This document shows, piece after piece, positions 38,529 through 48,492 of a stretch of DNA of 64,000 bases. The position numbers and the translations under genes are program-made. Positions within the stretch are counted from its first letter, which is position 1. The number at the start of each line of letters is the position of its first letter. Below the pieces are notes generated by a model. The model was not told the DNA's origin and searched no databases. It saw only the letters and a program-made list of their open reading frames with translations. Source of the DNA: an uncultured Paracoccaceae bacterium (GTDB lineage Bacteria > Pseudomonadota > Alphaproteobacteria > Rhodobacterales > Rhodobacteraceae); assembly GCA_947496605.1 (NCBI GenBank), contig CANMDF010000005.1, positions 1-64,000 of the forward strand, read 5' to 3'.

Positions 38529-39511
38529 AGGGCCTCCTTTCCTAGTTCTGTGCCAGGCAAATAGAATTCGGTAATCCCACGCTTGCCGTCTTCACGGCCC
38601 GCCTGAATGATCACGTCAATTGAGCTTTCGATGTAGTCTACCATATCCCTATAAGGTATTGGGACTTCTGTCTTTAACGCTGCGATTGCTAGGCGCTGGA
38701 CTGCCAGTTGAGGCGTTTCCGCGTGTAGGGTGGTCATCGATCCGCCGTGGCCAGTGTTGATGGCCTCAAGGAACGTCATGGCCTCTTTACCGCGTACCTC
38801 ACCCAGAATGATCCTGTCAGGGCGCATCCGGAGGGTGGAAGTCAGCAAGATATCGGCCGTCTGGTGTGGCGCGTCGCGGTTTGAAATCAACGTGACCGAA
38901 TTCGGTTGCGTTGGCAGCAGCTCTGCCGCTTCTTCAATGGTCAAAATCCTTTCAAGGTCATCGACGTAAGAAAGGATTTTCCGTGCCGCCACTGTCTTCC
39001 CTGTAGACGTTCCGCCAGAGACGATCATGTTGAGCTTGTTTTCAACGCAATGACGGATGGCCGCGTCGATGTCACCGCTAGCCACGACTTGGCGAAGCTG
39101 TCGGTTCTTTTCTTGGCGCCGCTCTTCCAGCTTACGTTCTTTTCCATAGAGGAAGCCCAATTTGATTGAATCGAGGGGCAAGCTGGAAAAGAACCTCAAA
39201 CTGATCGACATGCCCCGGTTTACGGCGGGAGGTGTGATGACCTGTGCGCGGATCGGGCGGTCACGATAGCTGATTGAGACCGAGACGATGGGCTTGTCCT
39301 TGGAAAGTGGCGTTCCGGCGTCAGACGCGATCTGGTTGCCGAGGTCTTTGACTTGATCCTCTGTCAGAGTTTGTGAAAGGCGAGACATGAAATGGTCGCC
39401 TTGGAACTCTCCCCAGCAAGAGCCATCCGGGTTGATGCAGATTTCGATCACATCTTCCCGTTTGGCGTCCTCTAGCCGGTCAATTGAGGATTGAAGGTAG
39501 CTCAGCGACAT
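38525..39511 (-). CDS. virB11: T4SS ATPase VirB11
   Basis: MIVSGGTSTGKTVAARKIL; LRMRPDRIILGEVRGKEAMTFLEAINTGHGGSMTTLHAETP. Confidence 0.93.
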   Translation of the reverse strand: MSLSYLQSSIDRLEDAKREDVIEICINPDGSCWGEFQGDHFMSRLSQTLTEDQVKDLGNQIASDAGTPLSKDKPIVSVSISYRDRPIRAQVITPPAVNRGMSISLRFFSSLPLDSIKLGFLYGKERKLEERRQEKNRQLRQVVASGDIDAAIRHCVENKLNMIVSGGTSTGKTVAARKILSYVDDLERILTIEEAAELLPTQPNSVTLISNRDAPHQTADILLTSTLRMRPDRIILGEVRGKEAMTFLEAINTGHGGSMTTLHAETPQLAVQRLAIAALKTEVPIPYRDMVDYIESSIDVIIQAGREDGKRGITEFYLPGTELGKEAL

Positions 39512-39515
39512 AGGA

Positions 39516-40910
39516 TCAGAAAATCTCCAAGTCACGATCAACCATGACTGTGATGCGCGCTCCTTGGTCGACGTAGATCACAGGTTTGATTGAAAGGTAT
39601 TCACCGATGATACTGCCTGTTGCGTCGGCGAGGTCGTCGCCAACGTCTTCCAGCACATCTTCGGCAAGTTCATCTTCGGTTTGGTTTGCGGCAACGGTTG
39701 GGGCGGCGGATATCAGAGAGATTAGCGCTGCGGAGCCGAAGCGCTCGGTAAAGCGTGTGTCAACGAAACCAGTTGTTCCAGAGCGTCCAAGTTCATCGGC
39801 TCCAAAGGAGCTGATCTGAACGGATTGATTGGTCGGTAGGATGATGCGGTCCCAAGCAACGGTTACACGGCTTTGAGCAATCTCCGCACCAGAACGATAA
39901 CGACCAATGAGCCGTGATCCAGCTGGGATGAGGAGGCGTGACCCGTCATAGCTGTAGACGTTCTCAGATGTGATCGCTCTTACTTGGCCCGCAAGTTCGC
40001 TAGAAATAGCGGTTTCCAAAGCTGCCTGAATGACGGTGCCCTGAATGACCGTATTTGAGGGATTTGCGATAACTTCGGATTGGGTCACTTGAGATGGGAG
40101 GGCACCGTTGAGAACGAAGTCAGTGACATCTCCGAATGTACGTTCTGCCAGTTCGATCCCTGGACCGCCATTTGTTGCTCCGCCAAAGGCGATTGTTGGT
40201 GATTGTATGCGGGCTTCCTGGAAAGCGCGTTCTTCGTCCGCGCGGCGCTGTAATTCGGCCAAACGCCGGGCCTCTTCTTCGCGGCGCAGTCGCTCTTGTT
40301 CCCGCAAACGCAGTTCGTCTTCGGTTGGGCCAACAGGCGCAGGGGCGGGGGCATTTGCTTCCAATCGCGCTAGATCGAGGTCCATGCGGAGCTCCTGAAG
40401 CTCACGATCGCGCTCCGCCATTTCTGCGGCAAACTGTTCCTGTGCCGCTTCCGAAGCAGCCTGCAACTCTGCCAGTTGTGCGGTCAGCGCATTCATTGCG
40501 TCTGCAGCTGATGTGTCCTCTTCAACAACAGGTTCAGAGGCATTTTGTATCGCCTCAATCTGAGCTTGAAGTGCTGCGATCTGAGCAAGGAGTTCGGCAT
40601 TGGGCTCAGGATTGGTAGCTGGGACCTCTACGATTTCAGGTTCGGGTGGGGCAGGGGGCACGAATGGCTCAATTGCTCCGAAGCCATCGCCCTCTGGTTG
40701 GAATTCGTCAGGTGTCGCGGTCGGCAACACGACTTCTTCCTCGGGCTGGTTCAACATGTAGAAGAATGCACCCGCCATTCCGATCAAAGCGACAAAGAGA
40801 ATAGCAATCACAGGCGAGCGGCGTTGCGATGCAATTGGCGCGCCCGCAGCACCGGCTTCGAGACGCGCAAGACGTTGGTTTACTTCTGCTTGGTTCGGAT
40901 CATCGCTCAT
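39516..40910 (-). CDS. virB10: T4SS protein VirB10
   Basis: IPAGSRLIGRYRSGAEIAQSRVTVAWDRIILP; N-terminal TM; Pro/Glu-rich periplasmic linker. Confidence 0.92.
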   Translation of the reverse strand: MSDDPNQAEVNQRLARLEAGAAGAPIASQRRSPVIAILFVALIGMAGAFFYMLNQPEEEVVLPTATPDEFQPEGDGFGAIEPFVPPAPPEPEIVEVPATNPEPNAELLAQIAALQAQIEAIQNASEPVVEEDTSAADAMNALTAQLAELQAASEAAQEQFAAEMAERDRELQELRMDLDLARLEANAPAPAPVGPTEDELRLREQERLRREEEARRLAELQRRADEERAFQEARIQSPTIAFGGATNGGPGIELAERTFGDVTDFVLNGALPSQVTQSEVIANPSNTVIQGTVIQAALETAISSELAGQVRAITSENVYSYDGSRLLIPAGSRLIGRYRSGAEIAQSRVTVAWDRIILPTNQSVQISSFGADELGRSGTTGFVDTRFTERFGSAALISLISAAPTVAANQTEDELAEDVLEDVGDDLADATGSIIGEYLSIKPVIYVDQGARITVMVDRDLEIF

Positions 40911-41599
40911 GATGTGCCCCCCGTTGCATTTGCTTGAATGCAGACCACAGTTTCGCCAAGGCGCAACACCCATTGAGAGTTCACGCCAGATACGCGGATC
41001 ACGCGAGGATCTGTTTGTTGGGAATTGACGGTGCGTTCGCGGCCGTTTGAGTAACGGAAGATTGCTGGGACAGGAGCTTTCCGAGCGAATTGGAAGTATG
41101 TGAACGTGCCGTCATCCCAGATACGCGTTGGTGTTATCTCTGATCGTGAGCTGGCGCCGTAGTTGTAGTTCGGTGCCTGCGCAGCGACGGCATTCTGAGG
41201 TCGTCTTTGTTCATCAGGATAGCGGAACTGGACCACATAGAAGGTGGGTGAGGACACTTCTTTCACGTTGAAATAGTAACTGCGGCGGTTGGTGTAGACG
41301 GTCACATTGGTGTGGACGCCGCGCGCGACCGGCTTAATCGCGAACGCCTGCCCGCCAGGCACGCCATCAAGTTCAAATCCCTCGGTGTCACCGGATAGGA
41401 TCGAGCGGATAGTTTCACCGTCTCCAAATTCAACAGTGGTCACATGCGTGAGCGAGACATTCAGGCGGAAAACCTGGCCGTCTTGATAGGTGGCAATTCG
41501 CACTCGTGCGTCGTTGGGGCCGCGGCGCGGCGTGGCTTCAGCAAGAGCTGTCGATGCGGCGAACATCAATGCCAGCAGGGCTATTCCGAGACTGCGCAT
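40907..41599 (-). CDS. virB9: T4SS protein VirB9
   Basis: RIWDDGTFTYFQFARKAPVPAIFRYSNGRERTVN. Confidence 0.92.
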   Translation of the reverse strand: MRSLGIALLALMFAASTALAEATPRRGPNDARVRIATYQDGQVFRLNVSLTHVTTVEFGDGETIRSILSGDTEGFELDGVPGGQAFAIKPVARGVHTNVTVYTNRRSYYFNVKEVSSPTFYVVQFRYPDEQRRPQNAVAAQAPNYNYGASSRSEITPTRIWDDGTFTYFQFARKAPVPAIFRYSNGRERTVNSQQTDPRVIRVSGVNSQWVLRLGETVVCIQANATGGTS

Positions 41600-41600
41600 A

Positions 41601-42254
41601 TCAGTTCTCCAATCTGTCTGAACGGATCGAGTATTCGATCACTGTGAAGCCAAAGGGGTTCGTCCAAACCTGATCAATCGTACGGGCTTCTTCGGGCCGG
41701 AACTCGAAAAGCATGGTCGCAGTGAACATGCCAGCTTGGACGCCTTGAATGGAGGTGAGCCGCTTGCGCAACCGGACAGTCGCGCGGTTCTCGCCAATCA
41801 AGTTTACGCTGAGAATTTCGACATCCAGCGTAGAGTTGCTGCCGTAGACGGTTGGCGGATACTGGGCGTTCGCGCTGTTCCATTGGGCGCGCACAGAGGC
41901 TTCGGCGCGGCCATCTGAACGTTGCAAAACACTGTTGATCCGGACGTCGTTGTCCAGCTGATTGTAGACCTCACGATCAGTTACATAGCGGAAGATTTCA
42001 GCTTCGATCACTGCCTGATTGCCAGTGACCGCGCTTGCGCCAACAGAGACTTCAGGCAACGCAAACCCCGTTTCGGGATCGTAGGGCACGACCACCGGGG
42101 GTGGGTCCACATCGAGAATGGCGACAGCGACGGCACCCAGGCATCCGAGAAGACCAAAGGTTAGTCCGGCTAGCCCGAGCTTCTGCCAGAGGCGTTCACG
42201 GCGCAGCGCACCGTAGACCAGCTCTTCCTCAATGATCTCTTTCTCGTTGTCCAA
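41601..42254 (-). CDS. virB8: T4SS protein VirB8
   Basis: N-terminal TM, VPYDPETGFA, C-terminal FRPEEARTIDQVWTNPFGFTVIEYSIRSD. Confidence 0.88.
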   Translation of the reverse strand: MDNEKEIIEEELVYGALRRERLWQKLGLAGLTFGLLGCLGAVAVAILDVDPPPVVVPYDPETGFALPEVSVGASAVTGNQAVIEAEIFRYVTDREVYNQLDNDVRINSVLQRSDGRAEASVRAQWNSANAQYPPTVYGSNSTLDVEILSVNLIGENRATVRLRKRLTSIQGVQAGMFTATMLFEFRPEEARTIDQVWTNPFGFTVIEYSIRSDRLEN

Positions 42255-42272
42255 TATCTCAATCCCTCAATG

Positions 42273-43118
42273 TTAATCGCCGAGGTCTGGAATGGTAAAT
42301 TCCATGAAGTTTTGCTCTTCAGCGATGGTGGCTGCATCGATGACACCACCGGTGCCGTCGCCTACGGTTTGAACGGCTTCGAGCTGCCACATCGCGACGA
42401 GTGCAATGGCCAGTTCAGCCGTTACACGCGTATTCAGGTCGACGCTTTCTTTGAGTTCGTCCATGTCATCAATCAGGCCAACAAGGCGGTCGACGCGCTC
42501 AAGCGATTGGCCCGCATCCTCGTAGCTGTTCTGCGCTGCAGACGAGACGAGGGCGCCGGTGGTCGCTTGCGTTGCGATACGTTCAGCTCCAGCGTTACCG
42601 CTCGTTGCCATTTCGTTGAGCGTGTCTTCATCAAAACCGAGGTCTGCAAGAACGCGACCCATCTGGGTTTGGATTTGGCCTGCGCCGGAACCGCTGAGGC
42701 CTGAAAAGTCACCAGTTCGAATTGCCTGGATCGTCGCTTGAATATCACCAAACTCTTGATCGAGAATGCCGTTCAACTCGGCTTCCATCTCGGTCGCGAT
42801 CACTTCTGGGAGTTCAGCCAGTCGAGTAAGAGCAGCATAGGTTTCTTGGAGCTGGGCCAATTGATCCGTGAGTGTGGAGAGTTGTTCTCGAAGCTGTACG
42901 AGCTGCTCGTTTTGCAGCAGTTCATCTTCGATCATCTGGCGAAGTTGCTGGATATTTTGGGCAATGTTCTGCGTATCGACGACGGGCACACCTTGCGCAA
43001 AAGCAGGGGTAGTGATCATGGTTGTGGGTGCAGCCAGGCCGAAAGATAGAAGGGCGGTTAAGGCGAATGTCCGAACGGTGTTGCGGACGTAGGTGATGTG
43101 AAGCGTTAAGGCGCGCAT
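42273..43118 (-). CDS. virB5: T4SS minor pilin VirB5/TrbJ-like
   Basis: Signal peptide then AQGVPVVD; coiled-coil Gln-rich; operon position. Confidence 0.8.
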   Translation of the reverse strand: MRALTLHITYVRNTVRTFALTALLSFGLAAPTTMITTPAFAQGVPVVDTQNIAQNIQQLRQMIEDELLQNEQLVQLREQLSTLTDQLAQLQETYAALTRLAELPEVIATEMEAELNGILDQEFGDIQATIQAIRTGDFSGLSGSGAGQIQTQMGRVLADLGFDEDTLNEMATSGNAGAERIATQATTGALVSSAAQNSYEDAGQSLERVDRLVGLIDDMDELKESVDLNTRVTAELAIALVAMWQLEAVQTVGDGTGGVIDAATIAEEQNFMEFTIPDLGD

Positions 43119-44278
43119 TAGTCTAGGTCCTCTATGGTGAAGTTCATGAATTCTTGTTCTTGCATCCGAGCTGCCGCGAGACGCAGTTGTTCAGCGCTTA
43201 AGGGTTGGGTCCGAGCGGCTTGCAATCTTGTCCTTGCTGCTATGAGACGGACCAGTTCGGCTCTGGCGTAGGTGTTCAACGCCATGGACTCCTGCACATC
43301 GGCGGTGGAGCCAATGCGGGTCACAATATCCCGCACGCGAAGGGCGGCTTGACGGATCGCAGTAGGGGAATTGCTGCCATAGAAGGCTGCACCCGTGCCC
43401 ATCATCGACAGGTTCGAGTTCGCCAGTAGGGCAGGGTCGATCGTGCCGAGCGCTTCGATCCCGCCGATCCGCGCCAAATACTCGTTGTATTTCTGCGGAA
43501 TGACGGTGACGTAGTGCTGTGTTTCTTTGAAAGGAGGCACACCGCTATATTCGATCACGCGACCCGGACCTGCATTGTAGGCAGCCAGCGCAAAGATGAT
43601 GTTGCCATCAAACCGGTTGAGCTGTTGTGCTAAATAACGTGCGCCGCCCTCTACTTGTAGATACGGGCTGGTTCGGTATGCGGGATTGATGCCGAGATCC
43701 CCAGCGGTTCCGGGCATGATCTGTGTCAGACCATAGGCACCGACAGGGCTCTCTGCGCGGATCACGAACCGGCTTTCTTGCCAAATCAGAGCTTGGATCA
43801 ACGCTCGCCATTGGACCACTGAAAGACCAGCTGCCGAGACGCCAAGGCGACTATGGGTTTCTTGCGCCACGCGTATGATGAGCTGTTCGATGTTCTCCGC
43901 CGCATCGCCAAACATCTGATCACCAGCGGGATTAGGGTCGACATCGGCGGTCCCATAGACCGCTTCCACTGATCTGTTGGAATCTCCACTGCCATCTTCG
44001 AGGCCAGTGACCATTCCTGAAATCGCAACGCCGCCCGCTTCAAAACTCGTTTGTGCGTCCAGAATGGCGTCCAGAATTGAAAGCTGTTCGCGCTCAATCT
44101 CGGATATGGCCTCTTCAACCGCGAGTGTGTCACCCTGGACGGCCAGATCGGCTTCCCGATCCGCTGTTTCGATGATGTCGCGCGCTGTCAGCCCAGAGTC
44201 GACAACCGGCACGCCCTGGGCAAACGCGCTGGTCGAGACGCTGAGCATCAACAGTGTTGCGACGGTGAGCTTACTCAT
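43118..44278 (-). CDS. VirB5-like/lytic transglycosylase chimera (SLT domain)
   Basis: SLT motifs WQESRFVIRAESPVGAYGLTQIMPGTAGDLG...ALAAYNAGPGRV; shares AFAQGVPVVD N-terminus and FMNFTIEDLD C-terminus with adjacent VirB5. Confidence 0.82.
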   Translation of the reverse strand: MSKLTVATLLMLSVSTSAFAQGVPVVDSGLTARDIIETADREADLAVQGDTLAVEEAISEIEREQLSILDAILDAQTSFEAGGVAISGMVTGLEDGSGDSNRSVEAVYGTADVDPNPAGDQMFGDAAENIEQLIIRVAQETHSRLGVSAAGLSVVQWRALIQALIWQESRFVIRAESPVGAYGLTQIMPGTAGDLGINPAYRTSPYLQVEGGARYLAQQLNRFDGNIIFALAAYNAGPGRVIEYSGVPPFKETQHYVTVIPQKYNEYLARIGGIEALGTIDPALLANSNLSMMGTGAAFYGSNSPTAIRQAALRVRDIVTRIGSTADVQESMALNTYARAELVRLIAARTRLQAARTQPLSAEQLRLAAARMQEQEFMNFTIEDLD

Positions 44279-44447
44279 TGGCAATGTCCTCCAAATCGAG
44301 CAGATCATCACCGCCAAGTGCTTCGAAATTGCAGTCCATTAGTGCAGGGCCGCGCGACACGAAGCTAAAGCAGTTTGCTTGTGGCTCTTGGTATTCGGCA
44401 CAACCCGCGATCAGGCAAAACAGCAGGAAACAGGGTAGTTTTCGCAT
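44271..44447 (-). CDS. virB7: VirB7-like lipoprotein (58 aa, MRKLPCFLLFCLIAGCAEYQEPQANCFSFVSRGPALMDCNFEALGGDDLLDLEDIANE)
   Basis: Hand-translated; lipobox LIAGC; overlaps virB4 stop and the next gene's start; missing from the ORF track. Confidence 0.75.
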   Translation of the reverse strand: MRKLPCFLLFCLIAGCAEYQEPQANCFSFVSRGPALMDCNFEALGGDDLLDLEDIANE

Positions 44448-46822
44448 TATTGGAGCCTCCAGAAGTCAGGCCGATCCCGATAATCGGAGCCGACGAGTTT
44501 TTCACCTGCTTCCATCCCGCCAAGGATGGTCAGGTTGTCGCCAAGAGCGCTAAGGTCTGCGTCTATAACGACTGAGCCTTGGTCATCTCGAATGAGTGCC
44601 AAGCGTGAGTTCGTGCCTGTGTTGAGAAGCGTATCCAGCTCTTTTCCGTAGAGATTGAGCATCTGATAGTCCGAGGCATTGGCACGAATGTTCGGGAGAA
44701 GAACCTGCGTCGGCACGGCCTCAACGATGGTTTTGCCTGTACGCGTCCGTTCGAGCTGGCTCGCATACTGCGTCATCATTACGGCCACGGTGTTCTGTTT
44801 TCGAGCTGTGACCAGCCATTGTGACAAGCGTTCAGCAAAATACTCGTTGTCGAGCGCCTTCCATGCTTCATCAATGATGATGATTGTGGGGCGGCGGTCT
44901 TCGATCTTTCGCTCAATCCGGCGAAACAAATAGCTGAGAACAGCCATTCGTTCCTTGTCGCTTTCGCTGTCGAGGATCCCGGTCAAGTCGAAGCCAACTA
45001 AATCCCCATCCAGCGAGAAAGTATCTTCAAGACTATGGCCGAAAATCCAGCCGAACCGGCCTTTCTCTGCCCATTCAAGAACGCGCTGGTTGAGATCGCC
45101 ATCGTCGTCCATCGACATGAAGAGTGATGCGAAGTTCTGCCAGTCCCGGAGGTTTGGATCAGTGGCTTGCGCGTTCTGGCGAACACATTCCACGATCCTG
45201 TTGGTCTGAGCCGGTGTGAGCGGCTTGTCCTCGCGGTAGAGCAGGGAGCCGAACCAGTCGGAGAGCCATGCGATCCCGCGCTTGTCCACTTCCGTCCAGA
45301 GAGGGTTAAGCCCTGTGGGCATCCCGCCCTGGATCGTTGTGTAGCTGCCCCCGTTGGCTCGCACAGCCATTTCCATACCTTGTCGATAGTCGAAGACGAA
45401 GACACGCGCACCAGCACGCACTGCCTGCGTCATGAGAAACGCTGCAAAGACCGATTTACCGGAGCCGGGACGGCCCATGATCAACGTGTGACCACTGGTG
45501 GGCTCTTTTTCAGGTGATCCGGCCTCATGAAAAGAGAAGCGATAAGCGCTTTTTTCAGGGGTCGGGAACATCGAGATAATGCTTCCCCACGGGACTTCCT
45601 GCGCTTGCTTTCCAAGCTGTGTCCGATGAAACGGCGCAAAATCCGCAAAGTTGACGTTCGTCACGGTGCTGGCGCGCAACCTCTTGGGTTGATTGCCGGG
45701 ATGTTGACTGAAGTAGTGTGTATTTGCGCCCAAGCTATCACTGATCATTGTCACCCCCTCGGACGCGGCAGCGTTGACGATTTCAGCGCCGAGAGCTTCG
45801 AGGCCTTCGAGGGTGTCGGAGAATACGGTGACGACCATGTGGTGATCACCCATGCTTGCTCGCTTCGAGGCCAAATCGTCAGCAAGAAACGGGAGTTGTT
45901 CTCGCGCTGAGATTTCTGCGTCATCTGTGGCCTGTCGTCGCTTGGCCTCGCGTTTGATCCTCGCAATCGTCAAGTTTGTGTTCACTGGTGTGAATGAGTG
46001 CGTGACAATCATATCGACGGGCAGGTTCAAGCCATCGAACATCGTGCAGGAGGTGTTCTGTGGATAGTCTTTAACGCTGTAGCTTTTGCCGTAGCGTTTG
46101 CCAGCAACGCCCTCAGAAAGTTCAAAGTAGTCGCCGAAGAAGGTTGCCCGCGTATTTGCAACAGAAGACGACATAAAACCGAATTTTGACGTGTGGTAGA
46201 GTGGCAGTTCTTGCCCGGTGTTCAACGCGCCGAGAAACCCGACCAACTCACCCTTTTCAGCGGAAAGAAGGGTTGGCTTCAGTTCAGCTAGCCCGGACAT
46301 AAAGATGCCGACGGCTTGGTTAAGGCGGCTGACCCTTTTAGCGGTTTCCTCGCGCAGCGTTTCAGGGGACGGCTTGCGCATGTATCGCATGAACGTCTTT
46401 GGAGGAGGGCGGTGGATTACCGTCAACGTTAACGTTTTGTCACGCAATCCGCTTTTCTCCATTTTAGTCCGCCAGAGGGCGTCAACCTCTGCTGCAAAAG
46501 TGCGTCCTTCGATGGGTTCTAGGTCCACCTTGATCGACTTGGAAACCTTGTGAACATAGTAACTGAACTCTTGGCCAAGCTGTGCAATCAGGCGGGCGAA
46601 TAGGGCACGTGTGTTGTCGAGATAGTCGTCATCGGTTGTGTAGCTGTTCACCCCGGTAATGCGGATGCATTGGAACAGCTCGTTGACGCGCGTGCGCACC
46701 GTATGGTCATCAACGAGACTGACATACGGCAACATGTGCGCCAGTTGCCTTTCGTGCTGGAACCACTGTGGCATCAGCGTCCGTTCATCCAAATCATCAC
46801 GGGGCATAACTGTCTCCGCCAT
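44447..46822 (-). CDS. virB4: T4SS ATPase VirB4
   Basis: GHTLIMGRPGSGKSVFAAFLM; PTIIIIDEAWKALDN. Confidence 0.93.
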   Translation of the reverse strand: MAETVMPRDDLDERTLMPQWFQHERQLAHMLPYVSLVDDHTVRTRVNELFQCIRITGVNSYTTDDDYLDNTRALFARLIAQLGQEFSYYVHKVSKSIKVDLEPIEGRTFAAEVDALWRTKMEKSGLRDKTLTLTVIHRPPPKTFMRYMRKPSPETLREETAKRVSRLNQAVGIFMSGLAELKPTLLSAEKGELVGFLGALNTGQELPLYHTSKFGFMSSSVANTRATFFGDYFELSEGVAGKRYGKSYSVKDYPQNTSCTMFDGLNLPVDMIVTHSFTPVNTNLTIARIKREAKRRQATDDAEISAREQLPFLADDLASKRASMGDHHMVVTVFSDTLEGLEALGAEIVNAAASEGVTMISDSLGANTHYFSQHPGNQPKRLRASTVTNVNFADFAPFHRTQLGKQAQEVPWGSIISMFPTPEKSAYRFSFHEAGSPEKEPTSGHTLIMGRPGSGKSVFAAFLMTQAVRAGARVFVFDYRQGMEMAVRANGGSYTTIQGGMPTGLNPLWTEVDKRGIAWLSDWFGSLLYREDKPLTPAQTNRIVECVRQNAQATDPNLRDWQNFASLFMSMDDDGDLNQRVLEWAEKGRFGWIFGHSLEDTFSLDGDLVGFDLTGILDSESDKERMAVLSYLFRRIERKIEDRRPTIIIIDEAWKALDNEYFAERLSQWLVTARKQNTVAVMMTQYASQLERTRTGKTIVEAVPTQVLLPNIRANASDYQMLNLYGKELDTLLNTGTNSRLALIRDDQGSVVIDADLSALGDNLTILGGMEAGEKLVGSDYRDRPDFWRLQ

Positions 46823-47075
46823 GGATTTTTCTATTTCTCGTGCGAGGGGTTTCCTGAAGGACCGCCATGAGGACATCTATGAAACGGGGATCCCAATCGG
46901 CTGCTTTCCACAGAACCGGATACAGAGCTGCGCCGATGCCAAGCACCGCAAAGCTCTGTACCCAGATAAACAATAGGGCCGTGCCGAACATCCAGACTAC
47001 CGCGTACATGATTGGCAGCCCAAACAGCGTTGATGGTCGAACTAGACCTTGGAACAGAGTTGATTTCTCAGCCAC
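46797..47075 (-). CDS. virB3: T4SS protein VirB3 (GTG start proposed)
   Basis: KSTLFQGLVRPSTLFGLPIMYAVVWMFGTALLFIW. Confidence 0.8.
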   Translation of the reverse strand: MAEKSTLFQGLVRPSTLFGLPIMYAVVWMFGTALLFIWVQSFAVLGIGAALYPVLWKAADWDPRFIDVLMAVLQETPRTRNRKIHGGDSYAP

Positions 47076-47085
47076 GTTTGCGCCC

Positions 47086-47373
47086 TTATGCCCCGAAAAC
47101 CGTCGCAACGATTGTAGGTGCTGCGGCAATGCCCATTAGTCCGGCCAACACCCAGATAGCTTGCCGAAGATCAATGATGTTGAACCACCAGCTTGCGAAC
47201 ACCCCCATCAAAGCGAGTGTTCCGAGGACGACTCCAAGCGGGCCAGTCATCGCGTCCACGATGCCTTGAAAGAAGCTGACAAAAGGCGAAAGGTCGACCG
47301 ACTGAGCCATGGCTGGTTCGGCGATAACGACAAAGACTGTCATTGCGGTGAGTAATAGTTGAATTGGCCTCAT
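47086..47373 (-). CDS. virB2: T4SS major pilin VirB2
   Basis: Signal peptide, two hydrophobic helices; between virB3 and virB1. Confidence 0.85.
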   Translation of the reverse strand: MRPIQLLLTAMTVFVVIAEPAMAQSVDLSPFVSFFQGIVDAMTGPLGVVLGTLALMGVFASWWFNIIDLRQAIWVLAGLMGIAAAPTIVATVFGA

Positions 47374-48070
47374 GAGTTTTCTCCTTCAAGCCTGTTGAAC
47401 ACGGCCAGCACCCGCTGAACGTGGTTTTGCGTTTCACGGTAAGGTGGGATGCCCCTGTACTGCCTGACGGCATCGGGGCCAGCGTTGTAAGCAGCCAAAG
47501 CAAACCGCGCGTCACGGAAGGTCGCCAATTGGGCGGCCAGATAACGTGCGGAGCCGTCAAGATTTGCCCGCCAATCATAAGGGTCGACGCCAAGGTCATC
47601 GGCAGTTCCCGGCATGAGTTGACCAAGGCCAATCGCGCCAACATGCGAGCGTGCATTTGGGTTGTAGGCGCTTTCGACTTCAATGTTGGAGCGGAACAGC
47701 AGCCGCCATTCCGTTACCGTGAGACCGGCTGCGCGCAAACCTTGGTGGCTCGCATATCGCAAGGCGGTCTCATCTATCGCGGCAAGAATGTGAGGGCGGG
47801 GAACGGCAACGCGTGGCGCAACAGCAGCTACACGGAATGACCCGTCGCTTGGTTCTTCAGTTGCGTTGGTGTCGGATGTGGCATTGGCCCCAAAAATGGC
47901 AAGGGGGGCGTCCGAATTTCCTTGGCCGATACCGTCGTTGTAAGTTCGCGCAAATCTCTCTTGGGATTGCGAGGCTGAGAGCGAGCCATCGCTTTCCATC
48001 GTGAAGACCATTTGTGCGGATGCACCATTGGCTGCAAAAAGGAAAGCTAGGAGGCTAGTCTTCCTTAGAA
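47370..48070 (-). CDS. virB1: Lytic transglycosylase VirB1-like (start uncertain)
   Basis: VESAYNPNARSHVGAIGLGQLMPGTADDLGVDP...ALAAYNAGPDAVRQYRGIPPYRETQNHV. Confidence 0.82.
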
Positions 48071-48417
48071 ATGTCTTCCGACTGAGACAGTGTAAAGGTC
48101 CAGCGCTGACCTTCGTAGACAGGGAATGCGATGACGGAGAAGCCGAGGTCGATAAGGAACGAGACCAATCCGGTGACTGTTTTGAATGTCCTGATCTGGA
48201 TGTAATCACCGGCGTTTCTGGCGCGGGCGGTGACGAGTTGTTTTTCGACACCCTCGTCGTTGACAGCACGAAGAACCCAGACCCCATGCCACACCGAATT
48301 CTTCCGGTAAGCATCAACCTTGCATACAACTTCGACGTGATATCCAGATTCAATAAGGTCTTTGAATCCTGCTTCTGTAACCACATTCGGCGCTTCTTTT
48401 GCTAAATCCATCGCCAT
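48055..48417 (-). CDS. Hypothetical protein, first gene of the virB operon (start proposed at MAMDLAKE)
   Basis: Operon position; overlaps the virB1 5' end. Confidence 0.55.
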   Translation of the reverse strand: MAMDLAKEAPNVVTEAGFKDLIESGYHVEVVCKVDAYRKNSVWHGVWVLRAVNDEGVEKQLVTARARNAGDYIQIRTFKTVTGLVSFLIDLGFSVIAFPVYEGQRWTFTLSQSEDISKED

Positions 48418-48474
48418 AGCGCGCTCTTTCATTCGTTGGGCGCACCGAGGCATTCGCTTCGATGAGCCATAGTT

Positions 48475-48492
48475 ACAATAATACGGTTTTGT
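48475..48492. promoter_or_regulatory. Operator-like 18-mer copy 3 (ACAATAATACGGTTTTGT) within the virB promoter, plus a partial second copy at 48501-48511
   Basis: Minus strand reads TTGCAC-N17-TAACTA with ACAAAACCGTATTATTGT in the spacer. Confidence 0.6.

Noticed and set aside
48071-48386. N-terminal extension of the VirB1 ORF
   Set aside because: Overlaps the preceding operon gene out of frame; Ser/Pro/Thr-rich with no conserved motif, so true start is near the signal-like LRKTSLLAFLFAANGASA segment
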